A DNA stretch of 55,437 nt from Colwellia sp. (GCA_029938115.1 JAPYOP010000028.1:1-55437), one strand, 5' to 3'; positions 17,587-26,929 are shown, counted from the stretch's first letter. The notes: a model not told the origin generated them from the letters alone. Numbers and translations are program-made.

Positions 17587-18720
17587 ATGAACGGTAAAAT
17601 AAAAATAGTTGTCGTCGGGCTGAAATTTGGAAAATATATCATTGAGTCGCAAATTTGCACTGGACCAGGCGCCCCCTTTATGGAATTAGTCGGGGTATTT
17701 GATCTCGATGAAGAAAAGTCAAAAACACTTGCCAATACATTATCCGTAAAGAAATATGGCTGTTTAGATGAGATCTTAACAGACCCACAAGTTCAAGCTA
17801 TTGGTCTTTTTACACCACCTGCGGGGCGTGCGGCATTGGTTCGCCAAATTATTAATGCAGGGAAGCATGTTATCACTACTAAACCTTTTGAATTAAATTG
17901 TGCCGAGGGTCTAAAAGTATTAAAAGAAGCAAGAAGTTTACATAAAGCCGTGCATATGAACTCCCCAGGTCCTTATCTGGATATTGAAACAAAAACGTTT
18001 TTAGCGTGGCAAGAAAAATTTTCTTTGGGACAGCCGGTTTCAGCACGATGGCAAACCTTTGTTCGTTATCAGGAGCAGGCCGATGGCTCCTGGTTTGACG
18101 ATCCTCTTCGTTGTCCTGTTGCACCGGTATTTCGCCTGGGTATCTATGGTATCAATCAAATGATCAGCTTATGCGGAGAAGTACAATCTGTCGGTGTTGC
18201 CCATGCCCGAATTAATACCGGGCGTCCTACTCCAGATACTGGAGAGCTTTCCTTGTGTTTTAAAAACGGCGCCCTTGGCAGTGTTTTTGCCTCTTTTAGC
18301 AGTGGCGATGGACAAAGTTACAGTAATATTATGGAGATCCATTTTGAGCATGGCTCGATCAGATCTGAAGTGACTAAACCGACCGATAATTGGGATGAAA
18401 TAGAAAAAAAATTAATTTTACAGGCTAAATTAACGACTGGAGAGGTCATTCATCGAACTAAGCTCATTAAAAATAGTAATATTCATGGCAAGTATCAGTG
18501 GGAAAATTTTAAAAATTCCATTGAAAACCCTACACTTATTGAAGATGAAATTTCACCTGAAATGATTATGCATGCAATGGAAGTGATTAATGCCATGTCC
18601 ATCGCAGAACAGAATAATGCTCGAGTAGATGTTGTTAGTTCAACGCCGTCATGCTCTGTAGAGCCAAATGCTGATACGACAGGTTTGAACAGTCAAAAAA
18701 ACTCGACATTGATGAGATAA
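17587..18720 (+). CDS. Gfo/Idh/MocA-family oxidoreductase
   Basis: A ~377-residue NAD(P)-dependent sugar or cyclitol dehydrogenase. A Rossmann fold begins KIVVVGLKFGKYI; the glycine pattern is unusual. TTKPFE stands at the place of the family EKP motif, and a C-terminal alpha/beta domain follows. The frame is open further upstream, but the start at 17587 (MNGKIKIVV) is preceded by GGAG and fits the family N-terminus. It is followed 11 bp later by a second family member, so the pair probably acts in consecutive oxidation/reduction steps on one substrate. The C-terminal ~25 residues look disordered. Confidence 0.82.
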   Translation: MNGKIKIVVVGLKFGKYIIESQICTGPGAPFMELVGVFDLDEEKSKTLANTLSVKKYGCLDEILTDPQVQAIGLFTPPAGRAALVRQIINAGKHVITTKPFELNCAEGLKVLKEARSLHKAVHMNSPGPYLDIETKTFLAWQEKFSLGQPVSARWQTFVRYQEQADGSWFDDPLRCPVAPVFRLGIYGINQMISLCGEVQSVGVAHARINTGRPTPDTGELSLCFKNGALGSVFASFSSGDGQSYSNIMEIHFEHGSIRSEVTKPTDNWDEIEKKLILQAKLTTGEVIHRTKLIKNSNIHGKYQWENFKNSIENPTLIEDEISPEMIMHAMEVINAMSIAEQNNARVDVVSSTPSCSVEPNADTTGLNSQKNSTLMR

Positions 18721-18731
18721 CTTAACTAATT

Positions 18732-19793
18732 ATGATTATTCCTGAAAAACAAGTTTCGGTGCTACTCGTCGGTGGATTTGGCCACGCTGTTTTTGTCTTT
18801 GACGAGTGGCTGCGTGATGATGCAAACGTACGTTTAGTTGGCGCCGTGCAAACGCTAGAAGATGAATGTTTGCAAGGTTTTTTGAGTCACCCTTGGTGTA
18901 AAAATGTTGAAGTACCTTTATATAAGAACCTGAATGAGGCGTTAATAGCAGAAAAGCCCGATCTTGTTATTGTTAGTACACGCCCCGATCTGAATCCCGA
19001 TCTCATTGTTCAGAGTCTTCAGGCGGGTTGTCACGTTATCACAGAAAAACCCTTGGCGGTCGATGAAGATGGCTTACAGCACATCTACAATGCTGTTGTG
19101 GAGACGGGAAGGTATGTCCTACCCATGCTCGGTATGTATGAATGCAAAGCCTTTGTTAAGGCTAGGGAATTAATTAATTCAGGACTGATTGGTGAAATAG
19201 CCTTGGTCAATTCTCGCAAATCTTACCAATGGGGTAGTCGAGCGAATTGGTTTAAACAAAGAGCATGCTATGGGGGGATATGGAGCTGGGTGGGCATTCA
19301 CAGCTTCAGTATGGTTGAAATGGTATTGCAGAAAAATGTTAAGAAAATAGTAGCGGCTCAAGAATTTAATCGATTTCATGGTGAATTCGGGGCAGGGTGT
19401 TCGGATACTTTATCGGGGTTATTTTTACTGGATGATGATATTCAAATGACGGTTAGCGTGGATCTTCTCCGCCCTGATGTTCAGAAAAGTTGGGGGGATG
19501 ATTGGGTGAGAATAGTCGGCTCAAAGGGCATTATTGAAGCTCGTCCTCGTCTCGATGAGATAACCTTAATATTAAGCGATAATATCGAGAAGATCATTAA
19601 GGTAGAGAATAGTGATACCGCTTTTTATACCCCTTTTTTAGAGGTAGTGTTCAATGAGTGTCATAACCGTGAAAAATATACAGAATTGACGACCATGGGT
19701 TTAAAATTAACAGATATTGCGTTAAAGACAAATCTGGCCTCTGTTAATGAACAATATTCAGTCAGACTAGATAACCAGCGCTGGTTATATTAA
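18732..19793 (+). CDS. Gfo/Idh/MocA-family oxidoreductase
   Basis: A 353-residue second member of the family with a Rossmann N-terminus (VSVLLVGGFGHAVFV) and the canonical motif ITEKPLAVDE, whose Lys is a usual catalytic residue. The substrate domain contains the region RACYGGIWSWVGIHSFSMVE. It is cytoplasmic and co-transcribed with the preceding paralogue. Sequence identity between the two looks low, so they are not a recent duplication. The substrate is unknown; a sugar or deoxy-uronate from pectin is the contextual guess. Confidence 0.82.
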   Translation: MIIPEKQVSVLLVGGFGHAVFVFDEWLRDDANVRLVGAVQTLEDECLQGFLSHPWCKNVEVPLYKNLNEALIAEKPDLVIVSTRPDLNPDLIVQSLQAGCHVITEKPLAVDEDGLQHIYNAVVETGRYVLPMLGMYECKAFVKARELINSGLIGEIALVNSRKSYQWGSRANWFKQRACYGGIWSWVGIHSFSMVEMVLQKNVKKIVAAQEFNRFHGEFGAGCSDTLSGLFLLDDDIQMTVSVDLLRPDVQKSWGDDWVRIVGSKGIIEARPRLDEITLILSDNIEKIIKVENSDTAFYTPFLEVVFNECHNREKYTELTTMGLKLTDIALKTNLASVNEQYSVRLDNQRWLY

Positions 19794-19845
19794 ATAGGTT
19801 TGGTGATTTTTTTATCAGCAGGAATTTAGTGAAGGCTATCTAAAA

Positions 19846-20832
19846 ATGAACATAAAAAATTTAATCACAGTGTTAGTGGTTGTGTTATTACCCGCTTCAC
19901 TGATTTCCATACAAGCGTCATCACTTGTTGTTAGTGATAATAGCGCGGTTAACGATCTTTTAAAGCCGATGGCGATAAAGAGTATTTATCAGAATAATTT
20001 TGCTGATTTTGATGCAAATCATTGGTTATTGGAGGGGCCTGGGAATTATCGCACAAGTGATAGTCATTCATCGCTTTATGTTGAATCTTTGGTCTGGCGA
20101 GAAATGGCAGCAGCTTGGGAAAAAAATGATCGTAAGCCTCTATCGCCCACTCTGTATTATGCTACGGCAGGAAAAGTTATAAAAGAAAAGCACCCCGAAC
20201 AATTATCTAAAATACTTAACAAAGATGGTAACGTGGAAGGGGGGCATCTAGTCTTGTGGAATAAACAAGTGGTGTTGCCTGAGTCTTATCTCATCAGTTA
20301 TAACTTTGAGCCTAAAACCCCCATTGGATTAGGGATCTTATTTTTTAGTGCAGAGGGAATAGCGGAGCAAGATATTTTTTCTGCTGAACTTAATAAGCGT
20401 ACCGGTGTTTTCAGCCAATATACCAAAGCAGACATTAACTCTTACCATATATCCTATTGGGCTAATAACGCGGCTGTGGGGAAAAGAGCAAGCTGTAATC
20501 TACGGAAAAATCCAGGATTTTATAACCTCGCTAGTGGGGCTGATCCTTCCGTTGCAAAGCTCGATTATAGCCAACAAGAAATGGTGTTGGAAAAACACCG
20601 TATCGAACTGATTAAAATCAAAAATCGAATTGTCTTTTTTGTCAACGGCATCAAGGTCATCGATTATGTTGATCAAGGCATTAATGACACCTTGGATGCA
20701 CAAGGTCAGCCTACTGGGAAAACCATTGATACCGGTTTGTATCACAAAGGCGGGCGTTTTGGTTTCCGTCAAATGTTAACTTTGGCAGCAGAGTACAGCG
20801 ATTTAAAAATATTTTCTCTGGAAGAAAAGTAA
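19846..20832 (+). CDS. secreted DUF1961 (YesU-like) protein
   Basis: A 328-residue protein with a signal peptide (~1-26, ending near LISIQASS) and a concanavalin-like beta-sandwich of the DUF1961 family. Characteristic parts are YQNNFADF, WVLE-like HWLLEGPG, LVLWNKQVVLPESYLISYNF and GRFGFRQM near the end. Bacillus subtilis YesU, the family archetype, lies in the rhamnogalacturonan operon of that organism, which fits this locus. No activity is firmly assigned to the family; carbohydrate binding or lyase-type action is possible. It ends the Gfo/Idh transcript, followed by a bidirectional terminator. Confidence 0.72.
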   Translation: MNIKNLITVLVVVLLPASLISIQASSLVVSDNSAVNDLLKPMAIKSIYQNNFADFDANHWLLEGPGNYRTSDSHSSLYVESLVWREMAAAWEKNDRKPLSPTLYYATAGKVIKEKHPEQLSKILNKDGNVEGGHLVLWNKQVVLPESYLISYNFEPKTPIGLGILFFSAEGIAEQDIFSAELNKRTGVFSQYTKADINSYHISYWANNAAVGKRASCNLRKNPGFYNLASGADPSVAKLDYSQQEMVLEKHRIELIKIKNRIVFFVNGIKVIDYVDQGINDTLDAQGQPTGKTIDTGLYHKGGRFGFRQMLTLAAEYSDLKIFSLEEK

Positions 20833-20847
20833 ATAATCAGATTAAAT

Positions 20848-20877
20848 AAATGGCTTGGTCATATAGCCAAGCCGTTT
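20848..20877. terminator. bidirectional terminator
   Basis: An 11-bp stem (AAATGGCTTGG / CCAAGCCGTTT, one T-G pair) with an 8-nt loop and U-rich flanks both ways. It separates the convergent DUF1961 gene and the five-gene minus operon. Confidence 0.65.
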
Positions 20878-20889
20878 ATTAGCACGCGG

Positions 20890-21945
20890 TTAAAACTTGC
20901 CACTACGTACGTGAAATTTACTTGGTTTACCATAAGTTGGTTTGCCCGATTTAACCCATTGGGCTACCCAGTCAATCATCTTATTTACGGTAATGGTTGG
21001 ATTACCAAATTTTTCTGCTGCTTTATCACAGTTAACTAATAAGCAATGATCACTTTCTTCACCTTCAAAAATAGGCTCAATACCATAAATTTCACCAAAA
21101 CGTACCGCAAGGCTTCTGATACTAACGGTTTCTGGTCCGCCAATGTTAATTGGCGTAGCCGGTACTTCACAATGTAATAACGCACGGATAAATTGGGCAT
21201 TGGCATCCCCTTGCCACATGATATTAACTTGCCCCATAGATACATCAATAGCTTGTTTATTCAGTACCCAACTGGCTATTTCTTGCATCACCCCGTAACG
21301 CATATCGATGGCATACACAAAGCGTAATAAACAACCTGGCGTATCGTGTTTTTGCGAGTAGTATTGAAAGGTACGTTCGCGGCCAACCACAGAGTTTGCG
21401 TATTCACCCGGACGCGCTAGTGGCGGTGTTGTTTCACTAACCCCTCCATGTAACGGATTAGTCCAGGGATAAACATGAATAGTTGAAAACGCAACAATTT
21501 TTGAGTCTTTAAACGCTTCAGCAACAATGCCTGGGGCAACGGTATTCATTGCCCATAAAAAACTTTCTTGGCCGACAAAATCAAACTTCAAACCTGCCAT
21601 GTAAATAACGTTTGGGCATTTGGGTAAAGCATCAACAGCATCGCGATCTAATAAGTCACAAACGATGGTTTCAATGCCCCAGTCGTTTAATCGCTGTTGC
21701 ACGCCTTCTTCTGAAAAACGAGAGACACCTATCACCCGTTTATTCGGTGCGGCACGTTTTAACTGACGTGCCATAGTGACACCAAGCTTACCGCCAACAC
21801 CTAAAATAATAACGTCACCTTCAAGTTTTTCCATGTCAGCGACCAGTTCAGGTGTCGGTAATGACATAAAGTCTTCTAAATGAGTTTCATCGTTAAAGTG
21901 ATCAGGCAACTGATTTCGATCTAATACTTGTATTTGTGTGGTCAT
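20890..21945 (-). CDS. atypical NAD-dependent epimerase/dehydratase (extended SDR)
   Basis: A 351-residue extended SDR with dinucleotide motif VIILGVGGKLGVTMA and the strand end FSTIHVYPW where the catalytic Ser/Thr sits. The expected YxxxK reads YANSV, so the usual catalytic lysine appears replaced by valine, while Tyr remains. Cofactor binding is therefore likely, but a standard dehydrogenase or epimerase reaction is doubtful. It is the last gene of the five-gene operon, 63 bp after the NAL/DHDPS-family gene. Substrate unknown. Confidence 0.8.
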   Translation of the reverse strand: MTTQIQVLDRNQLPDHFNDETHLEDFMSLPTPELVADMEKLEGDVIILGVGGKLGVTMARQLKRAAPNKRVIGVSRFSEEGVQQRLNDWGIETIVCDLLDRDAVDALPKCPNVIYMAGLKFDFVGQESFLWAMNTVAPGIVAEAFKDSKIVAFSTIHVYPWTNPLHGGVSETTPPLARPGEYANSVVGRERTFQYYSQKHDTPGCLLRFVYAIDMRYGVMQEIASWVLNKQAIDVSMGQVNIMWQGDANAQFIRALLHCEVPATPINIGGPETVSIRSLAVRFGEIYGIEPIFEGEESDHCLLVNCDKAAEKFGNPTITVNKMIDWVAQWVKSGKPTYGKPSKFHVRSGKF

Positions 21946-22008
21946 AAATATCTCTGGTATAAAATTAGTTTAAATGTCGTTAATTAATTCATCTTGTTTC
22001 GAATAGTT

Positions 22009-23094
22009 TTAGCTAAGCCAGCGCGCTAAGTTTTCTTTAACAAACGCATCGTCATTGAGTTCTGGATAGGCTTGATAGACTCGTTCGATTTCTTGCTGTT
22101 GCCCCGGGCTTAATTTTTCATTTTCATCTAAACAGGTTATATGCTCAAGTAAGCCTTGCTTTGCCAATACAGATAAACAACCGGGGATGCAACCTGCAAG
22201 TTGATGTTTACCATCGTATATTGCCGCATTACTATCGGTAACGATGGAGTCTAGTGCTAATAAATCAGCTGGTATCATCTCTTGATAAGACTCTTGATGA
22301 ATTCGTTCTAATAGCGCTACGGCTTTTTTAGTCCAAACACTCCAATGCCCTAATAGGCCGCCTTTAAAGCGGACAGTGACACTTTCAATACCCCCATGAC
22401 ATTGACGGCGCATAAGAAATGGCATGACCAAATCGTGTACTATGGTGTCATCATTACCTGTATATAAAGTAATTTCTTGCTCTTTATAGGTATCAACTAA
22501 CGCTCTAACTACATTGATGGTGCCATAGCGATTAAAGGCGGCTACCTTAATACCTAAGACATTATCAAGTTGACAAAAAGCTCGCCAAAAATCATAAGAT
22601 AAATGTCGACCGCCACATTCGGGTAGCAAGTAGAAACCAATAAGTGGCATTTCATTGGCGATTTCACGGCAATGTTCAATAATCTGGGTTTCAGAGCAGT
22701 CATTAAATGCTGCAACATTCAATAAGGCCGCGTGATAACCTAACTTACGAGCAGTAATCGCCTCATTTTTTGCTTGCTCAGTTTTACCACTAACCCCGGC
22801 AATTAGCATAACCGGTCTATCTGTCCATTGCCTTGCGGTATCAGCGGCTAACTTTAATACCGGTTGGTATAAACCATGCTCGCGAATGGCAATTTGCGTG
22901 GTATGTACGCCTACGGCTAAACCACCTACACCCGAGTCAATATAATACCGACTCAGTGCTACCTGACGCTTTTCATCTAATTGTCGATCTTTAGTTAATG
23001 CTAATGGGTGGGCAGGAATGACGCACCCCTTGCTAAATTGTGAAATAATTTCAGCAGGTAGTGATGATATTGTTTTAAATTCTTGTATATGCAT
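22009..23094 (-). CDS. dihydrodipicolinate synthase/N-acetylneuraminate lyase-family aldolase
   Basis: A 361-residue Schiff-base aldolase or hydrolyase of the NAL superfamily. The lysine nucleophile is in VLGIKVAAFNRY (~residue 180) and the supporting tyrosine in PLIGFYLLPECGG. A GxAVGVHTTQ-type segment stands near the N-terminus where the pyruvate-binding motif lies. It is longer than typical DapA (~290), with extra C-terminal helices. Family reactions form or split 2-keto acids, or dehydrate keto-sugar acids. In this operon it works with a CoA transferase and a hydratase, an uncommon combination. Cytoplasmic. Confidence 0.82.
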   Translation of the reverse strand: MHIQEFKTISSLPAEIISQFSKGCVIPAHPLALTKDRQLDEKRQVALSRYYIDSGVGGLAVGVHTTQIAIREHGLYQPVLKLAADTARQWTDRPVMLIAGVSGKTEQAKNEAITARKLGYHAALLNVAAFNDCSETQIIEHCREIANEMPLIGFYLLPECGGRHLSYDFWRAFCQLDNVLGIKVAAFNRYGTINVVRALVDTYKEQEITLYTGNDDTIVHDLVMPFLMRRQCHGGIESVTVRFKGGLLGHWSVWTKKAVALLERIHQESYQEMIPADLLALDSIVTDSNAAIYDGKHQLAGCIPGCLSVLAKQGLLEHITCLDENEKLSPGQQQEIERVYQAYPELNDDAFVKENLARWLS

Positions 23095-23154
23095 TGTTTA
23101 ATTCGCTGTTATTTATAAGTTATTTATAAGTTATTTTATTTAAAGCTAGGGCGA

Positions 23155-24717
23155 TCATTCACTGAATAATTCAGCCGCCATTAATGGTAAGTTATCAGGC
23201 ACCTTTACGGTAAACTCCATTTGCGACAGAATATCTTTTTCTAAATCAATTCCCGGCGCTATTTCTATGAGTGTTAAGCCATGTTCATCGGCATCAAACA
23301 CGGCTCTCTCTGTGATAATTCGAGCTGTCTGACCCTTTTTAACTCCCTCAAAAACTCGGTAAGTAACACTTTCAGCTTCTTTAACAAATTTTTTCATTCT
23401 GCCTTCTTGTAAGATAGTTAATGAACCATCAACAACTTCTGTACGTAAACCTGCAGTGGTAAAGGTGCCGGTAAATACTAGCCGTTTGGCATTATGAGCA
23501 ATATCTATAAAGCCGCCAGCACCAGGATTTGCGCCGGAAAATTTGCTGACATTCACCACACCGGTGGAGTCAAACTGGGCAAAGGCTAAAGCAGTAAACT
23601 CACATAAACCACCGTCGATCACATCAAATTGCATCAAGCCATCGATAATGCCAACCGGGTTTACATTAGCAGAAAACTGCCAGTTACTCATCACCACACC
23701 ACCATAAGAGCCATGTTCGGTGGTAAAGTAATAGTCATCAATTTGACCATTATCAAACAACCCCTGCTCATTCATGACCAGTGGCACATCAGCTGCTGCG
23801 CCAAAGCCAAAAATACTGAGTTCTTTTTTTCTCACCTCTAAAGCTGCGCGACGCGCAATGATCTTATTTGGCGACATCACAGGTTTAGCTAAACTCGTTA
23901 GCTCACGTCTGCTGCCAGAAAAGTACGATTTATCAAAAGGGGTATCTGTTGTCATCATCACATCTGGGGTAACTACCACTTCATCAACAAAAACGCCCGG
24001 TAAACCAACTTGACTTGCCGTACGTGAATGTTTATCTACTTGATTACGTACTTGGGCAATCACTTTACCACCACAGGCCTTGGCAGCAATAGCTAATGCT
24101 TTACTTGAAGAGACTAAAGCTTCTGATTCAAAGGATAAATTTCCATCCTCGTCGGCTGAACTGGCGTGAATAATGGCGACATCGATATTCCAAGTCGGAT
24201 AAAAAAGATATTCTTTGCCTTCTAAAGTGATTTTTTTTACTAAATCATCGGTTGCCTTCATGGTAAATTTACCGCCACCTAGCGCGGGATCAATGTAAGT
24301 ATTTAATCCTACTTCGGTGATATAACCGGGGCTTTTTCTGGCGACTTCACGAAGCCAGTGCATAGAAGCCCCAATAGGCCAACTATATGCCTCAACCAGA
24401 TTGTTTTTCACTAAACGCATCAATTCAGGGCGGCCACCCGTGTCTGGATGTTTAGGGTTGATATAAGAGCCTGAAACTATACGTTTCATCAAGCCTTCTT
24501 GCGCGACATGATCCATGCCTTTGATATAAACCGCATCACCTGTTCCACACGGAAAGTAAAAAGTGAGATCTTTTGGCGATGCGGTTGCTTTAAAGCGTTC
24601 ACCTAAAGCGCCTAATACTGCATCTGGTGTTACCCAGCCAATCACACCAACCGAGGCGACTACTTGGTTATTTTCAATTGAGCTAACCGCCTGCTCTGCG
24701 GTCACTATTTTAGACAT
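23155..24717 (-). CDS. fused alpha-beta class I CoA transferase
   Basis: A 520-residue enzyme carrying both CoA-transferase subunits in one chain, like propionate/acetoacetate CoA transferases. The N-terminal half starts KIVTAEQAVSSIENNQVVASVG. The C-terminal half carries TTEHGSYGG, whose Glu matches the acyl-enzyme nucleophile. GANPGAGGFIDIAHNAKRLVF is the conserved stretch near 410. It would move CoA from an acyl-CoA to a carboxylic acid substrate. It begins 2 bp after the enoyl-CoA hydratase gene ends, so the acid it activates is likely processed by that hydratase. Confidence 0.88.
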   Translation of the reverse strand: MSKIVTAEQAVSSIENNQVVASVGVIGWVTPDAVLGALGERFKATASPKDLTFYFPCGTGDAVYIKGMDHVAQEGLMKRIVSGSYINPKHPDTGGRPELMRLVKNNLVEAYSWPIGASMHWLREVARKSPGYITEVGLNTYIDPALGGGKFTMKATDDLVKKITLEGKEYLFYPTWNIDVAIIHASSADEDGNLSFESEALVSSSKALAIAAKACGGKVIAQVRNQVDKHSRTASQVGLPGVFVDEVVVTPDVMMTTDTPFDKSYFSGSRRELTSLAKPVMSPNKIIARRAALEVRKKELSIFGFGAAADVPLVMNEQGLFDNGQIDDYYFTTEHGSYGGVVMSNWQFSANVNPVGIIDGLMQFDVIDGGLCEFTALAFAQFDSTGVVNVSKFSGANPGAGGFIDIAHNAKRLVFTGTFTTAGLRTEVVDGSLTILQEGRMKKFVKEAESVTYRVFEGVKKGQTARIITERAVFDADEHGLTLIEIAPGIDLEKDILSQMEFTVKVPDNLPLMAAELFSE

Positions 24718-24719
24718 AA

Positions 24720-25466
24720 TTATTTTTTACCTTTAAAACGTGCCAATGAAGTTTTTGCACTGTCACTTTGACAATCTTTAATAAAATATTCACTACTTAG
24801 CGAATCAATGCGTTGAATATCAACAGGATGAATATGGTGATGAAAAGCTTTTACTGTTGTTACCGCATGAGTAGGTAATTCACCATACTGAGCAGCCAAT
24901 TCCATCGCCTTACTTTTTGCCGTACCGTCAGGGCAACAATAGTCAGCAAAGCCAATTTCCAGCGCCTCTTGTCCTTGAATCGCCTTTGCTCCCCAGATAA
25001 ATTGTTTGGCTTTTGCTGGTGATAAACGTTGATAAATAAAGGCCAATCCCCAAGGCGGTATCCAGCCATTTTTTACCTCTGGCATATGTAACTTAGCGCT
25101 TTGGGCAACTACTAAAACATCACAAGCCGCCGCTAATGCCATACCACCGCCCAGTGCGTATCCTTCAACTGCACAAATAATAGGTTTACTTAACAGTGCC
25201 ATTTTTTGGGTTAGTTGAGCTTTCATCGCTTCAACGCCAGCCATTTCTTGTGCGCTTAAACCTGCTAATTCAGATAAATCACTCCCTGCACAAAAAGCTG
25301 GTTCATCCCCAAGAAGCACAATAACAGAAACACTTTCATCAGAATTTGCCGTATCAAAAGCTTGGCTTAAGTCATGAACAGTTTCAAGGTTTAAGGCGTT
25401 ACGTTTTTTAGCTCTATTAAGCGTAATAACAGCAATGTTTTTTTCTTTTTGATAAATTACGTTCAT
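24720..25466 (-). CDS. enoyl-CoA hydratase/isomerase family protein
   Basis: A 248-residue crotonase-fold enzyme. The oxyanion-hole residues lie in ACAGSDLS-like FCAGSDLSELAG and in EGYALGGGMALAAACD. At the position of the first catalytic Glu the sequence reads AAQS/MPEVKNGWIPPWG, with a Glu in MPEVKNG. It acts on CoA thioesters (hydration, isomerisation or retro-aldol cleavage); the exact reaction cannot be read. It is tightly coupled to the CoA transferase gene (2-bp gap) and 34 bp after the FAD oxidoreductase gene. Confidence 0.87.
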   Translation of the reverse strand: MNVIYQKEKNIAVITLNRAKKRNALNLETVHDLSQAFDTANSDESVSVIVLLGDEPAFCAGSDLSELAGLSAQEMAGVEAMKAQLTQKMALLSKPIICAVEGYALGGGMALAAACDVLVVAQSAKLHMPEVKNGWIPPWGLAFIYQRLSPAKAKQFIWGAKAIQGQEALEIGFADYCCPDGTAKSKAMELAAQYGELPTHAVTTVKAFHHHIHPVDIQRIDSLSSEYFIKDCQSDSAKTSLARFKGKK

Positions 25467-25500
25467 TTATTTCATCAACTTAACTGTTTTTTTGTAGGAA

Positions 25501-26835
25501 CTAGTTAAGCTGAGCTCCTTTTTGATTTAATACTAAGCGAAGGTCGCTACCACTAAGTTGGTTTGGTTGTAAGTTGTTTTTAATACATATGCTTGCCGCT
25601 TCTCCGATGGCTTGGCCATAAGCAAAACACTGCGCAGTCACTCGTGCCGAAGCCACAGCTTCATGCTCTGCTGACAGGCAGCGTCCCGCGACTAGTATGT
25701 TTTTACCGCGCTGTGGGATAAAACATTCATAAGGTATTTCATAAAAATCGTTGTATAACCACTCAACTCGAGGTTTATTGCCAGAATGCAATTCGATGGG
25801 CCAAGCAGAGCGTGCAATACCATTTTCAAATTTCGAACCAACAACAACATCCTTATTGGTTAGCTTGTATTTACCTTCAACTTGACGCGTTTGTCTAACG
25901 CCTACTTGGACACCCGTGTCGTTAACAAAACTTTGCTCACAGCCAATTAAGTTTTCTTTAAAGAATCGCGCGTATTCAGTAACTTGCTCACGACCATTAA
26001 GTTCAGCTTCGGTAAAGTCTTGATAAAAAAGAGGGTTAAGTTCTCGGCCGTCATCACCTAAAATTCGTGTGCAATTACACAATAGTTCATTCGGGCGAGT
26101 CGTGGGAAAAAGAAATACTTTCGAGCGGGGTAGAAAATATTGTTTCTGCTCGTTTTTAGATTGAATAAGTGAAGCAACTTCTTGCCCCTTAATCGCGTTA
26201 TCGCCATACTTTTTTATAAAGGCCTCAACATCAACCCCTAATATTCTAAAGATCATGGTTGGATTTTGTACTTTGCCTTCATCGCCAATAAAGCTGGGCA
26301 GTCCTGCCATGGCGACGACTTCAGCATCGCCACTAGCGTCAATGGTCATTTTGGCTCTAATATCTAATAAGCCTTGTTTGGTAAAAACTTTTGCTCCTAG
26401 TACTTCATCACTTCCATTACCCGAAGTGATAACACCAACCACCATGGCATGGTAAATGACTTGAATATTTTCATGACGGATAAAGCCATCAGAGACATGG
26501 CGCCAAACAAGTGGATCATGAACTCGGGTATAAGTATTACCATATAACACCGGATCGCCAATACCATTTCTGCCCTCTAACGCGTTAATAAATTCATTGG
26601 CAAAGCCAAAAACGACTTGCTCTAAAATTGGCTTTTCTGGTTTAAATGCTTGGTATAAACCACAAATTGTTCCCGACATACCAGCAACAGCTCCGCCTCC
26701 ACAAAAACCATAACGTTCGACTAAAGTCACTTTCAAACCATTACGAGCCGCAGCAACTGCTGCACTTAAACCAGCAGCTCCACCGCCCACAATTAGTACG
26801 TCTGTTTTTAAATCTATTTGTTTACGTACATCCAC
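25501..26835 (-). CDS. FAD-dependent oxidoreductase (FAD_oxidored family)
   Basis: A 444-residue flavoprotein. The ADP-binding motif is DVLIVGGGAAGLSAAVAAA, and a second motif MTIDASGDAEVVAMAGLPSF and the C-terminal NILVAGRCLSAEHEAVASAR are those of the FAD_oxidored (PF12831-like) family. No signal peptide. Members oxidise diverse small hydroxylated or unsaturated compounds. It is the first gene of the five-gene operon, with the GntR regulator divergent and a palindrome between them, so it may perform the opening step of the pathway. Confidence 0.87.
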   Translation of the reverse strand: MDVRKQIDLKTDVLIVGGGAAGLSAAVAAARNGLKVTLVERYGFCGGGAVAGMSGTICGLYQAFKPEKPILEQVVFGFANEFINALEGRNGIGDPVLYGNTYTRVHDPLVWRHVSDGFIRHENIQVIYHAMVVGVITSGNGSDEVLGAKVFTKQGLLDIRAKMTIDASGDAEVVAMAGLPSFIGDEGKVQNPTMIFRILGVDVEAFIKKYGDNAIKGQEVASLIQSKNEQKQYFLPRSKVFLFPTTRPNELLCNCTRILGDDGRELNPLFYQDFTEAELNGREQVTEYARFFKENLIGCEQSFVNDTGVQVGVRQTRQVEGKYKLTNKDVVVGSKFENGIARSAWPIELHSGNKPRVEWLYNDFYEIPYECFIPQRGKNILVAGRCLSAEHEAVASARVTAQCFAYGQAIGEAASICIKNNLQPNQLSGSDLRLVLNQKGAQLN

Positions 26836-26905
26836 AAGACCACCTCAAAGTATCACCACAAAAATTAAATCAATTCATTAGCGTGTTCATTCTAAATTTT
26901 ATAAT

Positions 26906-26929
26906 ATCCAACTGATATATCAGATGGAT
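26906..26929. promoter_or_regulatory. palindromic operator candidate for the GntR regulator
   Basis: A 24-bp palindrome centred on CTGATATATCAG (26912-26923), with one mismatched pair in the outer arms (ATCCA...TGGAT). It lies 70 bp before the FAD-oxidoreductase start and 93 bp before the gntR start, ideal for controlling both. Its form fits FCD-subfamily GntR operators. A TATAAT at 26974-26979 may be the -10 box of the regulator gene. Confidence 0.7.
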
